From Microtetraspora glauca (GTDB lineage Bacteria > Actinomycetota > Actinomycetes > Streptosporangiales > Streptosporangiaceae), in contig BBYL01000007.1 of the NCBI GenBank assembly GCA_001570385.1, forward strand, positions 124,001 through 188,000: a DNA stretch of 64,000 nt, read 5' to 3'. The notes under the pieces were generated by a model, which saw only the letters and a program-made list of their open reading frames with translations, was not told where the DNA came from and did no database searches. Positions within the stretch are counted from its first letter, which is position 1; every line of letters starts with the position of its first letter. Positions 43,801 through 53,135 of the stretch are shown piece after piece. A program made the position numbers and the translations under genes.

Positions 43801-46280
43801 CGAAGGTTTTCGCCGTGCTCGGCCGGTTGGTCCGCGGGCTCGTGGTCGCGGTCCTGCTGGCGCTGATCGAGGCCGGGGTTCCGGCCATGCTCGTACGCTT
43901 CGCCGGGTGGCCGTTCCCACGCGAGGTTCCGACCTGGGCGGCCACGAGCCAGGCGTTGATGAGCCCGATCCCGGACGAGGCGTTGCTCAAGGTCCTGGCA
44001 TGTCCGCTCTGGCTGCTATGGGCGGCCTTCACGATCGCGCTGGTCGTGGAGATATGGGCGGCGGTTCGAGGCGTTCAGGTTCACGTGCCACTGCTCGGGC
44101 CGCTCCAGACCGTGGCGGCCGGATTGATCGGCTCGCTCGCCATAGCGGTCCTGCCGATGGACGTCCATGCGGCGACCACCCCCGTCCGGCCGCAGGTCGT
44201 CCCCGTGGCCATGACGTACGAGGCGGCAAGCGAGCCGGAGACGATCCGGATCAGCTCCCCGGCGGCGATGGCCGCGCTGACCGATCGGCCTGTCCATGTG
44301 GTCAAGCAGGGCGACAGCCTGTGGACGATCGCCAAGCGCATGCTCGGCGATCCGTTGCGGTGGAAGAAGCTCTGGAAACTCAACGCCGGTCGCCCCCAGG
44401 CTGACGGACAGGTCTTCACCAACCCTGATCTCATCCGGCCCGGCTGGCGGCTTCGCCTCCCGCTGCTCCGCCGAGATTCAGGCGACCTTCCTCGGGAAAA
44501 GCGCGCGACGCCGAGTCCGGTCGAGACTCCGCAACCGAAACCGACGCCGTCGTTAGGCGCGCTTTCTGAAGAGGACGCAGGCGTGGGGATCGAGCTGCCC
44601 TCCGGGAGCTTGGTCGCCATGTCGGTCGCCGCAGGCGTGGCCGCCGCCTATGCGCTGTCACGCTTCCAGCGGCGTCGCCGCCGCGTCTCGCCGTCCATCG
44701 AAGAAGCCGCCGCGAGCGTGCCGGAGGAACCGCCCGCGCCGGCGGTAGACGCGATGCGCAAGGCATACTTCCAGAGCTTTCGGGAGCGCGGCGCGGAGCC
44801 ACCGTCAGATGCGGAGCTGATCAGGAAGAGCGCATCCGCTTTGGAGATCCCAGGAGCGGTCACGCTCGGTACGGGAGAGCACGGGGCGACGGTGGACGTC
44901 GCACTGGCCGGGCTCAGCCTCGGGCTGACGGGGCCGGGCGCGGGCGATGCCGTCCGCGCGTTCGTGCTGGACCTGCTCCAGCAGGCTGGCAACTTCCGGA
45001 CCGAACTCATCATGAGCAGGCAAGATGCGCTCATGCTGACCGGCATTGGCGCGGACGAGCTGGGGGCGCTGGCGAAGGCCGTATCGGGACTGACGGTCAC
45101 CATGTCGGCCGACGAGGCTGTCGATCGGTTCGAGGAAGTGCGGTTCACCCGCCGCCGCCTGCTTGCCGAGCGGGAGGCCGACGACGTGTGTGCGTTGCGC
45201 GAGCGTGACCCCGGGGACGTACTGCCCACAGTGGTTCTGGTCGCGTCGGTGACAGCGGACTTGGCACCACGCGTCAACACGGCTCTGGCCTCGGGGAGCG
45301 GGTGCGGGATCGGTGCGCTCATGCTCGGGGACTGGCCGCCCGGCACGACCTGCCATGTCGAGGAGGACCACCGCGTACGCTCCGCCGAAGGCCCGCTCGC
45401 GCCGCGACTTGCTCGGGCTGAGCTGTTCCATGTGACGCAGGAGGACTTCGCGGCTGCGCTCCGGCTGCTCGCCGGCGTACAGGGTGAGGACAGCCAGCCC
45501 GTGGTGGAAGAAGCGGCGCCTCTGAGCTGGGAGCATCCCACCCCTGTGTGGGTACGCGTCCTCGGGAAGCCGGCCGTCTGGGTGAAGGGCCAGGAGCACC
45601 CGCTGCGGATCCGGGGACTCAAGCTGTGGTTGCTGGTCTACCTCGCGCTGCATCCGCAGGGGGCGACCAAGGAAGCCATCTGCGAGGCGCTGTGGCCGGG
45701 CAAGCCGCTCGGGCATGAGTTCCACAGCCTCCTACGGCATCTCCGGCACGCCCTGGAGGAATCGACCGGGCTGCCCGGTGAGCCGTTCATCCAGCTCGGG
45801 GACGACGAGACCTACCGAACTGATCCGAGGGTGATCGGTTTCGACCTCTGGGATTTCCAGGCGGCCGTCAAGCAGGCGCGTACGGCCGGGGATACGGCTT
45901 CCCGGATCGCGTGCTTGACCCGTGCAGCCGACCTTTGCGGCGGCGAGATCGGTACGGGGATCAGCGAGGAGTGGGTCCTTGACGAGCGCTACCCGCTGAT
46001 CGTGGCTCAGGCCGACGCGCTCACGCAGCTCGCCGAGCTGGTGGAGGGGGACGCTGAACGGGCGTTGGAACTGCTCGACCAGGCCCGCCGTCTCGACCCG
46101 GACACCGAGGACACCTGGTGCCGGGTCATCCGCCTCCAGACGGGGCTCGGCCGTGCCGATCAAGCGCACCAGACCGGGCGGCTCCTGCGCGCTCACCTGC
46201 AGAGCCTTCAGGTCGAACCGATGCCGGAAACCCAGGAACTGCTCGCTTCTCTCGCGGGCAGCCCAGCTCGTCGGGGATAG
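43797..46280 (+). CDS. Membrane protein with LysM and bacterial transcriptional activator domains
   Basis: An 827-aa protein. It has three N-terminal transmembrane helices (about 10-35, 60-85, 100-122), then a LysM domain (VVKQGDSLWTIAKRMLGD, about 168-215), a Pro-rich linker and another hydrophobic segment (near 270). The C-terminal 250 residues are an AfsR/SARP-like winged helix (LRIRGLKLWLLVYLALHP) and BTAD domain. It could couple the state of the cell wall to transcription or to pilus assembly. It ends the tad operon. Confidence 0.85.
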   Translation: MTKVFAVLGRLVRGLVVAVLLALIEAGVPAMLVRFAGWPFPREVPTWAATSQALMSPIPDEALLKVLACPLWLLWAAFTIALVVEIWAAVRGVQVHVPLLGPLQTVAAGLIGSLAIAVLPMDVHAATTPVRPQVVPVAMTYEAASEPETIRISSPAAMAALTDRPVHVVKQGDSLWTIAKRMLGDPLRWKKLWKLNAGRPQADGQVFTNPDLIRPGWRLRLPLLRRDSGDLPREKRATPSPVETPQPKPTPSLGALSEEDAGVGIELPSGSLVAMSVAAGVAAAYALSRFQRRRRRVSPSIEEAAASVPEEPPAPAVDAMRKAYFQSFRERGAEPPSDAELIRKSASALEIPGAVTLGTGEHGATVDVALAGLSLGLTGPGAGDAVRAFVLDLLQQAGNFRTELIMSRQDALMLTGIGADELGALAKAVSGLTVTMSADEAVDRFEEVRFTRRRLLAEREADDVCALRERDPGDVLPTVVLVASVTADLAPRVNTALASGSGCGIGALMLGDWPPGTTCHVEEDHRVRSAEGPLAPRLARAELFHVTQEDFAAALRLLAGVQGEDSQPVVEEAAPLSWEHPTPVWVRVLGKPAVWVKGQEHPLRIRGLKLWLLVYLALHPQGATKEAICEALWPGKPLGHEFHSLLRHLRHALEESTGLPGEPFIQLGDDETYRTDPRVIGFDLWDFQAAVKQARTAGDTASRIACLTRAADLCGGEIGTGISEEWVLDERYPLIVAQADALTQLAELVEGDAERALELLDQARRLDPDTEDTWCRVIRLQTGLGRADQAHQTGRLLRAHLQSLQVEPMPETQELLASLAGSPARRG

Positions 46281-47164
46281 GAAGCAAGATATACGGAGCC
46301 TTTCTCAGTTCGCTGGACGTTCGCACGCAGCCCAAGCTTCTGCAACCTTCTCCCGCACCAGCTTGTCGAGCGCCCGCCGCCGCTCCGGGTCCTCCTCTCA
46401 GGTGGCCTCGGCGCACAGCACGCGAGCCGCCTCGTGCGGCTCCGCGTTTCTGACCACGTACGTACCGGCTCACTCCACCATTGACGGAGCGCTCAAGGTC
46501 GCGCCGGAGGATCGTCACGATGCTCGAGACGAAAGCCTGCCTGGTGATCGGATCCTTCGCCAGGATCTGCCGGTCGATCTTCAGTCCGCCGTCCAGCGGT
46601 GGCCTTCTCAAACACCACCTCCCCGGGCACGGCCTAGGGGAACGGCTCGGGGCCACTGACCTATGCGGTCGAGCCGGCAGAGAGGCCAAGCCGTGTGCTC
46701 GTGGTGACGCTTCCCTTTACCCGGCCGGACGCCTGGCGTGGGGAACGCACCATGGCCGTATGCCGACACTCGTGGCGGCGATCATACGGATGGCCCTGGA
46801 GCGCGGCTGGGATCCGCAACAGGTGGGCAACCCCTTCACTCTTAAAGGATGCATCGAAGCGCCTTGCGCTCGGCGCCCCATGTACGGGTAAAGTTTTTAC
46901 CTAGTGACGTGGGACACGCGTAACTACGTCCCTAAAGGGAGCGCCGACTTCCAGCCGGGGAGAGCAAGACCCAAAGAGTGCCGCTTACAGGCGCCGAGGT
47001 TGAGCTGACGTAGTTCCAGATGTGATCCCTGCCGCTCTCGCCGAAGTGGGCCGGATCCGCGGAGGTGGGTGCGCGGGCCGATTCGGCGTCTCCGGCTCCC
47101 GCGTGTAGTTCTCCGCGGGAGAAGTGCTCCCGTGGCTGCTAGGGAGCCTGAAGGAGGCCTTCCC
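46281..47164. other. Gap with no intact gene; possible minus-strand remnant
   Basis: No complete gene seen in about 880 bases. On the minus strand near 46290-46480, one frame reads NAEPHEAARVLCAEAT, a stop, then ERRRALDKLVREKVAEAWAA. This looks like the end of a real helical protein disrupted by a TGA. Another frame holds KDPITRQAFVSSIVTILRR. They may be parts of one decayed gene. The last 100 bases precede the 47165 gene. Confidence 0.4.
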
Positions 47165-49153
47165 GTGGTATCCAATCCGAACAGCGGCGGACCGACCGTG
47201 ATCGGCGAGCGGACTGAGCTGTCCAAGCCCCTCCGTCGTGTGCCCCCCATCCCGGATCCTGACCTCCACAAGCGGGTGCGTGCCGCACTGAAGAAGCGAG
47301 GTATGGACGACCGGGTCGCCGGGGCCATCTCGACCATCTGGACCGACCCGGAAGCGGTGCTGCCACAGATTGCCAACCCTCAGCGTCGCCGGGTCCCGGG
47401 GGCGTACCTGCTGGTCATCTCCGGCTCGGTCTACACTTCGCGTCTGATCCCGGACCCGCTTAACCCGCGCAATGCCGACCATGTCCAGTTCGCCCTGGCC
47501 CAGGCTGATGGAGCACCGCCGACGACGCTCGTGCCTGCGTTCGCGGCCGGTGAGGGGGAGCTTTCGATCCACGTAGAGAGCCGTGCCGCGCTCATCGAGC
47601 AGGTCGACTGGACCGTCGAGACGACCCGCAACCGCAACAAGCCCGTGCCGGACATCACCGAGCAGGGCATCATGGACCCGCCGATCGGCGTCGCCACCAC
47701 GGTGCACTACAGCACGGGCGAGACCCCAAGCACGATCATCGTCGTGCGGGAGGGTTCATCACGGGTTTCCCACGGCCATTACCACCTGGGTGTTACCGCG
47801 GAAGATACGCTCTTCAACCTCCCACGCAGTGCCAGCGCGATGCAGGTCCACATAAACGAGATCAACAGTTCGGTCAGCAAGGCGGTCGAGGACATCCTCC
47901 CGACCGAGAGGGCGAAGATCCGCTGCGCTGTCACGGACTTCGAATTGATCATCGGTGTGGTCCCGGATGCCGCCGGTGCGGTCGACCTGTCGCAGGCGAT
48001 CAAGGCGCGCGTCGCGCAGGATCACCTCAACACCAAGGAGCCGTGGTCCGACGAGGCCAAGTACACGGCGCTCGCGGAGGAGTGTCTGATCTCAGCCCAT
48101 GCCGCAGGCGTCATCTCCACCGACGTCGAAGCGGACTGGCTGGCCGGGCGGCTTACCGCCAAGGAGGCAGCAGCACACAAGATTGTCCCCTTCATGGACG
48201 ACCGTGCCGCCCGGGCAATCCATCTCTTCACCACCAATGAGCCACAGATCCACAACGCGGTCCGTCGGCCGATCGCCCTGGTTCTCACCAACGAACCGAC
48301 TGGCCGCACCAAGCGTCCCAAGATCACGACCAAGACCAAGCTCCCCCTGGCGATCGAGCTCATCGCTAGGGAGAGGCGGGGTGCCGCTCCCGAAGGAGAG
48401 TTGGCCCGTTTCCGCAAGACCCTGGCCGACGCCCTGCCCGGCGACCTGCAGAAGACGGTATGGAGGCCTACCAAGCGGTCTCCTGAGGAGCTGTACCAGG
48501 CAGCCGTGAAGGAACTGGAGGAAGTTAAGGACGAGCGGTCGGCCACAACCGAACTGTGGGTGCGCGCGGCGTATGTCCTGGCCAAGCGCGGCGCTATCAG
48601 CGGTCCTCGCCACGATGAGGGGCCTCGTGGCGACCGGCGCAGCGCGAGTACCGTGATCGAGGCCCTGGTGGACACCAAGCCTGGACTCCGCCATCTGCGC
48701 CAGATCATTGAGGACGACCGTGCGGGGCTTGCACCCCGGCAGGTCGACGACAACGGCGAGCCGCGCAAGGACGGCGAGGGCAAGGACATGCCCATCGACA
48801 ACGACTTCCTGCGTACCAAGCTCGCCCCCAAGGACGGCAGCCCCGCGGACACGCTGGATCCTGCGGCCAGAGTGCGTGAGCACTACAGGCACGCCGTGCT
48901 GGCAACCAAGGACGCGCTGCGCACCCTGGAAGCACAGATGCATAACCTCGCCGGCCTGAAGGACAACGACGAGGTGCCCCTGATCGAGCGAGAAGGACGC
49001 GCGCACGCCCGTCTCCTCAAGGACAAGCTGCAGGAACTCGCCGGTGAGGCCCAGGACTGGTGGGAGAGGGCGGTGGAGGCCCACGGAGCCTACAACGGCT
49101 CTTCTGCCAATGGCGAGGAGGACGAGGACGACGGAGAGCAGGAGGTCGAGTGA
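47165..49153 (+). CDS. Unknown 662-aa protein paired with a GIY-YIG nuclease
   Basis: Starts at GTG 47165 with AAGGAGG seven bases upstream. No family is recognised with confidence. About residues 190-200 read VVREGSSRVSHGH, which resembles the D/EGxxR loop of ParB/DndB-type (DGQHR) domains. The middle is helical and the C-terminus (TLEAQMHNLAGLKDNDE, then coiled coil) ends in an acidic tail. It overlaps the nuclease gene by one base. A nuclease coupled to a large unknown partner in a defence-rich area suggests an anti-phage or anti-plasmid system. Confidence 0.65.
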   Translation: MVSNPNSGGPTVIGERTELSKPLRRVPPIPDPDLHKRVRAALKKRGMDDRVAGAISTIWTDPEAVLPQIANPQRRRVPGAYLLVISGSVYTSRLIPDPLNPRNADHVQFALAQADGAPPTTLVPAFAAGEGELSIHVESRAALIEQVDWTVETTRNRNKPVPDITEQGIMDPPIGVATTVHYSTGETPSTIIVVREGSSRVSHGHYHLGVTAEDTLFNLPRSASAMQVHINEINSSVSKAVEDILPTERAKIRCAVTDFELIIGVVPDAAGAVDLSQAIKARVAQDHLNTKEPWSDEAKYTALAEECLISAHAAGVISTDVEADWLAGRLTAKEAAAHKIVPFMDDRAARAIHLFTTNEPQIHNAVRRPIALVLTNEPTGRTKRPKITTKTKLPLAIELIARERRGAAPEGELARFRKTLADALPGDLQKTVWRPTKRSPEELYQAAVKELEEVKDERSATTELWVRAAYVLAKRGAISGPRHDEGPRGDRRSASTVIEALVDTKPGLRHLRQIIEDDRAGLAPRQVDDNGEPRKDGEGKDMPIDNDFLRTKLAPKDGSPADTLDPAARVREHYRHAVLATKDALRTLEAQMHNLAGLKDNDEVPLIEREGRAHARLLKDKLQELAGEAQDWWERAVEAHGAYNGSSANGEEDEDDGEQEVE

Positions 49154-49518
49154 TGAAGCAGGGCACCTACCAAGCCCTTGTGGAACTGTGCGGTCCCCAC
49201 CTGGTACGGGCCATGCCCGAGTCCCTGCCTCCCCGGCCCGATGCCATGCCGGACGCCTCCTGCGCCGTCTACGTCGTAGAGGATGTCCGCGGTGCAGTCT
49301 GCTACGTCGGCTCCGTCTGCAGGCCCGACGATAACCGCGGCCTGGCCCGCCACATCGGCGAGTACCTGGCCGAGCTGCCGATGACCGACAAGTGGGCCCG
49401 CGTGTACGCCCTCCCACTCAGTGGAGACACGCAGGAGGCTGAGGTGCGGCGCATCGGCGGCGACATCGCCGGGTGGCTGCTTCCATACGACCGCGTGCGC
49501 TGGCAGCAAGCGAGCTAG
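49153..49518 (+). CDS. GIY-YIG-like nuclease
   Basis: A 121-aa protein starting in TGATG overlap. It contains AVYVVEDVRGAVCYVGSV (about 37-54), the GIY...YIG pair, then an Arg in GLARHIGEYL and a downstream Glu in QEAEVRRIGGD. The protein is little more than the nuclease domain, so DNA recognition is probably supplied by the 662-aa partner. Confidence 0.7.
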   Translation: MKQGTYQALVELCGPHLVRAMPESLPPRPDAMPDASCAVYVVEDVRGAVCYVGSVCRPDDNRGLARHIGEYLAELPMTDKWARVYALPLSGDTQEAEVRRIGGDIAGWLLPYDRVRWQQAS

Positions 49519-49674
49519 CGCCCTACGCGAGGGGGTGACGCGCACAGGCCGTCGCCCCCTCCTGCGGCAGCACCTGCGTGTGGGCAAGCCGATCAGCGGC
49601 ACGGTGAGGTCACCTTAACTATCTCGGGAGGCTCCCGGAGACTGCGGCGACATAAGCTCGATCTTCTCAGTTAC

Positions 49675-50717
49675 GGCAGCTGTAGATCGAGATCGTGAGG
49701 CTGCGGTGGCCATGGGGTGCCTGCGGGCATGAGAACGGCCACCAGCATCATGATCGTTTGTGAGAACAAATCCAGACACGGTGGCCGCAAAGATCACCGT
49801 AGCGCATGAGCACTGGCCGATCTGCTTCAACAGGCTGATGGACCGGATCGCCGACTGCTTCCCCCGCCGGGAAACCCGCATGACCTGCCGGAACATGATC
49901 GAAGCGATGCTGACGGTCCAGGAGACGGCCAACTGCTGGACCCTCGGCGAGGCGATCGGCCACCGCGGCCCGCACGTACTGCACCACTTCCTGTCCCGGG
50001 CCCGCTGGAATGATGACGCCGTCCGCGACCGGGTCGCCACTTGGGCAGTCGACCAGCTCGGCGACGCGGGCGTGGTGCTCGTCGTCGACGAGACGGGGGA
50101 TGAGAAATCCTCCACCGACGCCGTCGGAGCGGCCCGCCAGTACTCGGGCGCGCTGGGCGGGGTCGGCCTGCATCGACCTGGTCGCCGACGACATCCCTGA
50201 CGGACACCCGGCCGGGCAGAGCACCGTGTTGGTCCGCCGTCACCGCTACACCGGCACCCTGTCGTTCTATCGGTGCTGGTCGGCCACGCCCCGGCCGCTC
50301 CATGAGCTGTGGTGTGCCGCAGATGGCGGATCGAGGAGGACTTCCAAGCTGCCAAGGGCCTGACCGGGCTGGACCAGGGACAGGTCACCGGCTGGACCTC
50401 CTGGCATCGGTGGAGCCTGATCAGCATGATCGCCTATGCGCTGCTGGCCGTCACGATCATCCTGGAACGCGGCGGTGCCACCCAGACCGGGCAGGTCGAG
50501 CTCGTCCCGGTGAGCTGCCGTGAACTGGTGAAACTCCTTCGCCGATTCACACTTCCCCGTCCCCGGCAGACATCGATCCCGAACATGCCCTGCGCTGGTC
50601 CCTGTGGCGGCGTCGCCATCAATATCGGGCAGCGACCTGCCATCGGCGGTGGAACGAGGTCACGGCGGCTTCGATCACGTGACCTCTTGCCGCAGCACCT
50701 AACGATCTACAGCTGCC
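49675..50717. mobile_element. IS701-like element with matched 15-bp ends and internal deletion
   Basis: GGCAGCTGTAGATCG at 49675-49689 is repeated as its exact complement at 50703-50717, giving 15-bp inverted ends on a 1043-bp unit. Only the two ends of an IS701-type transposase remain between them. The element could move only with help from an intact copy elsewhere. Confidence 0.78.
49760..50682 (+). pseudogene. IS701-family transposase, internally deleted and frameshifted
   Basis: The N-terminal part (MTCRNMIEAMLTVQETANCW, VVLVVDETGDEK with the first catalytic Asp) continues to about 50170. The text VLVRRHRYTGTLSFYRCW and RRWRIEEDFQAAKGLTG are from the C-terminal third, in other frames. 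LRWSLWRRRHQYRAA is the final segment. Several hundred bases of the middle are missing along with the other catalytic residues. Confidence 0.8.
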
Positions 50718-50813
50718 ATATCAGTAAGCCTATCGGTCCTTCTCAGCGCATCACGGCAGCCGATCCGCGCGCCAGCAGGTATGGCTACCGATGCGTGCAG
50801 CACCTCAAGAACT

Positions 50814-51914
50814 TCACTGAGACTGCCGGTCGCCGACCTCGGCGGCAACGCTCTCAGCCTGCGTGACGGCGGGCGTTGCATACGCCGCCTCGTCATCGGG
50901 GAGAACAGTATCCAAGAGGTTAATCTGTACGGCGACAGCTTTCGCTGCCTTCTGTGCCCGCTTCCGCTCCCGGCGCTCGGCGGCGATCTGCTTGCTAAAC
51001 TCTTCCCGATATGCGCGGGACTCAGCAATTCTCGCTGGCTCAAGAGCCGCTCTCCGCGCCGGTGTTGAGCCATCAGTCCGCAGGCAGACCCATTGACGGC
51101 GATTAGTGAGCGTGATGCCGCCCAGTTCCATCGCACGCTGCCGATCTACCTTCCAATGACCGTTGAGAACCTCGTAGCCCATCTCAAGCAGCTTTTTTCG
51201 GGTTTCCCCACGGAACCTACGAGCCTCGTCGAGCTGTTGCCCGATGGACTCGATGGTGTGTCGGTACATGATCATTCCTTCGCACCGTGTAAAGAGTTCC
51301 ATGGCACGCGCGTCGCCGCCGCGTGGCGTGAGGATAGCGTCACGATCCTGCTTGCGGAGGCTCATTAGGAAGTTTTCAGGAAGCGGTGTCTCTGGTGTCA
51401 CAAGCCAGCAAACTTCACTTATGCCGCCGGGACGTTGAATCGTGCGCTTAGAGTCGCGGTTCCCGCCCACAAGGATCTCGTCCCTGATGCGGAGAAGGCC
51501 GACCGCCATCTCTCCGGTGATGTCATCACCGTGCACCAGCAGACAGATGTGCCCCACCGCCTCGGGCGGGATTTGCCAGCCTCCGAAGTTGCGAGACCAT
51601 TTGCAGTCAACGTCGACGGATTGGACATTGAAGTCCATGCCAGCGACACCTTCACCGAGATTGAACTCACCACGTACGATGTTCTCGATGTTTACCCCAA
51701 GGTAGCCTTTTTCCTGGTCGTTGCATTGGTCGAGTGTCCAGCGGCGCGTTCGCGCTGTAGCGATTACCTCATCGGTCGCCTGTCTAATGATTGCACCCAT
51801 CTTCGTGGTTACGTCTGGGGCAAAGAAGTCGAAGGCGATGTCCAGCTCCGGGTCCGCCCCGCGTGGCGGAGGACCAGGCAGAGGCTGTAAGGATGAGTTG
51901 TATTTACGTGACAT
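50814..51914 (-). CDS. Second NaeI-type endonuclease, no methyltransferase beside it
   Basis: A 366-aa homologue of the 32091-33092 protein. Candidate catalytic residues are E77, D94, D103 and K105 (in SVDVDCKWSRNF), followed by WQIPPEAVGHICLL and GGNRDSKRT, which align with the first copy. The NaeI ligase-like loop (DGQxTGR) is not conserved here, and the C-terminal domain differs (RRQWVCLRTDGSTPARRA). No methyltransferase lies nearby: it could depend on the one at 29802, be a modification-dependent nuclease, or be inactive. The HNH gene is 85 bases upstream on the same strand. Confidence 0.75.
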   Translation of the reverse strand: MSRKYNSSLQPLPGPPPRGADPELDIAFDFFAPDVTTKMGAIIRQATDEVIATARTRRWTLDQCNDQEKGYLGVNIENIVRGEFNLGEGVAGMDFNVQSVDVDCKWSRNFGGWQIPPEAVGHICLLVHGDDITGEMAVGLLRIRDEILVGGNRDSKRTIQRPGGISEVCWLVTPETPLPENFLMSLRKQDRDAILTPRGGDARAMELFTRCEGMIMYRHTIESIGQQLDEARRFRGETRKKLLEMGYEVLNGHWKVDRQRAMELGGITLTNRRQWVCLRTDGSTPARRAALEPARIAESRAYREEFSKQIAAERRERKRAQKAAKAVAVQINLLDTVLPDDEAAYATPAVTQAESVAAEVGDRQSQ

Positions 51915-51999
51915 TCGCTCTTCTTAAGGTCCTCGTGCTTGTGAGTTGGATTCCGTTATTCAGTATCGGCAGCCGTCGGCAAGCCGCCTCAAGGTGTGG

Positions 52000-52965
52000 C
52001 TATCTCAACGCCTCGGCCTGGCAGAAAGCGCTCCACAGGGAGTGCAGAATCTCGTCCGTAGGGCGCCACACCGGCTGCGCAGGTTCCCTGAGGCGAATGC
52101 CGCTCAAGCTGGCGTACTCCGTGTGCTGGAGCGATTTGGAGATGCGGATGGCCCTTGGCCCCGGATCGACTGCTAGCAGCTGAAGGTCGAGCAGCGTATG
52201 GATGTCGGCCCGCAACAGCAGCCCGTTGTTCACGGTGTTGGAGGCTGTCCCCCGGTAGGGACGTAGATGGGCGGCTTCAAGAACGTCTTCCACCGAACAA
52301 CCAGTGACGGCGCATGAACAGCCGTACGCCCTCAATAGCTCCTGGCGGAAGCCACGTTGCCCGCGGCGGATGACGATCTCACGGTAGACCCGTCGGCGGG
52401 CGTCATAGTTGTCATCTGGCAGGGCGTCTTGCTCGGCTACAGACTCTTCGGCGTCCCGAATGAGGACCTCGGCGGGAGTGTTGCCGCGTGGCTGGTCAGG
52501 GCCGGTAACGCTTTCGAAGAAGAAGTAACCATCCTCCCAGGCAATCGGAAGAGCTAGGCCGCGGACGAGGTACTGACTGCGGCCATTCTTAGGCGGCATC
52601 TCATCGAGTACTCCCACGGGGATGGCGTCCCGCATGCAGGCCATCAGCCCTCTGTTGGTGTATTTCCGGTCACGCTGAGCCGGCGAGAGTCCTTCCTGGT
52701 GGTAGTTGAAGAACCAGCTGCTGTCCTCTCTTCTGCGGACTGCACCGTCTGGGTAAGGACTTTGACGGTTGATCCGGATGCTTAGCGCGTACTCAAGGTC
52801 TGCCGGCTTGTAAATCCCCTTTGGCGCGGACACCAGGAAGGATCCGTCATTCATCCGGCCAGGGAAGGGGGCGACCTCATCCGTGTGGTCAACGAACCAG
52901 GCAAGACGTCGCCGATGACTGTCGGTGAGGGTGCGGAGCTTTGTGAGGGTTTGGTCCCCGGACAT
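52000..52965 (-). CDS. HNH endonuclease with a putative N-terminal DNA-reader domain
   Basis: A 321-aa protein. The C-terminal HNH domain is clear: CSCAVTGCSVEDVLEAAHLR, PYRG and NNGLLLRADIHTLLDL. The first 190 residues are a separate domain (KGIYKPADLEYALSIR, WFFNYHQEG, YTNRGLMACMRDAIPVGVL). It recalls the SRA-type base-reading modules of McrA-like nucleases, but I am not certain. Together with the NaeI homologue downstream it may be a modification-dependent restriction pair. Confidence 0.78.
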   Translation of the reverse strand: MSGDQTLTKLRTLTDSHRRRLAWFVDHTDEVAPFPGRMNDGSFLVSAPKGIYKPADLEYALSIRINRQSPYPDGAVRRREDSSWFFNYHQEGLSPAQRDRKYTNRGLMACMRDAIPVGVLDEMPPKNGRSQYLVRGLALPIAWEDGYFFFESVTGPDQPRGNTPAEVLIRDAEESVAEQDALPDDNYDARRRVYREIVIRRGQRGFRQELLRAYGCSCAVTGCSVEDVLEAAHLRPYRGTASNTVNNGLLLRADIHTLLDLQLLAVDPGPRAIRISKSLQHTEYASLSGIRLREPAQPVWRPTDEILHSLWSAFCQAEALR

Positions 52966-53135
52966 GACGCCAGTTTGACATAGTTCGCGGTAGGCGCGCC
53001 CAAGCCCCCGTTGTGGCCGCTAGGACACGAGACCACGCAGCGAGGTCTGACCTACTAATCCGGTGGCACGCAAGGCCGGAGAGATGTACCCTGGAAGGCT
53101 TTCCCATAAGAACTCTCAGATCCAGGAGCAGGACT

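Noticed and set aside
46126-46689. Intact 187-aa minus-strand gene in the gap after the tad locus
   Set aside because: It overlaps the end of the LysM-BTAD gene, mixes frames of what looks like a decayed protein and has no start context.
48092-49417. Minus-strand frame of 441 aa opposite the 662-aa gene
   Set aside because: No domain and no start context; the plus-strand genes have ribosome sites and coupled overlaps.
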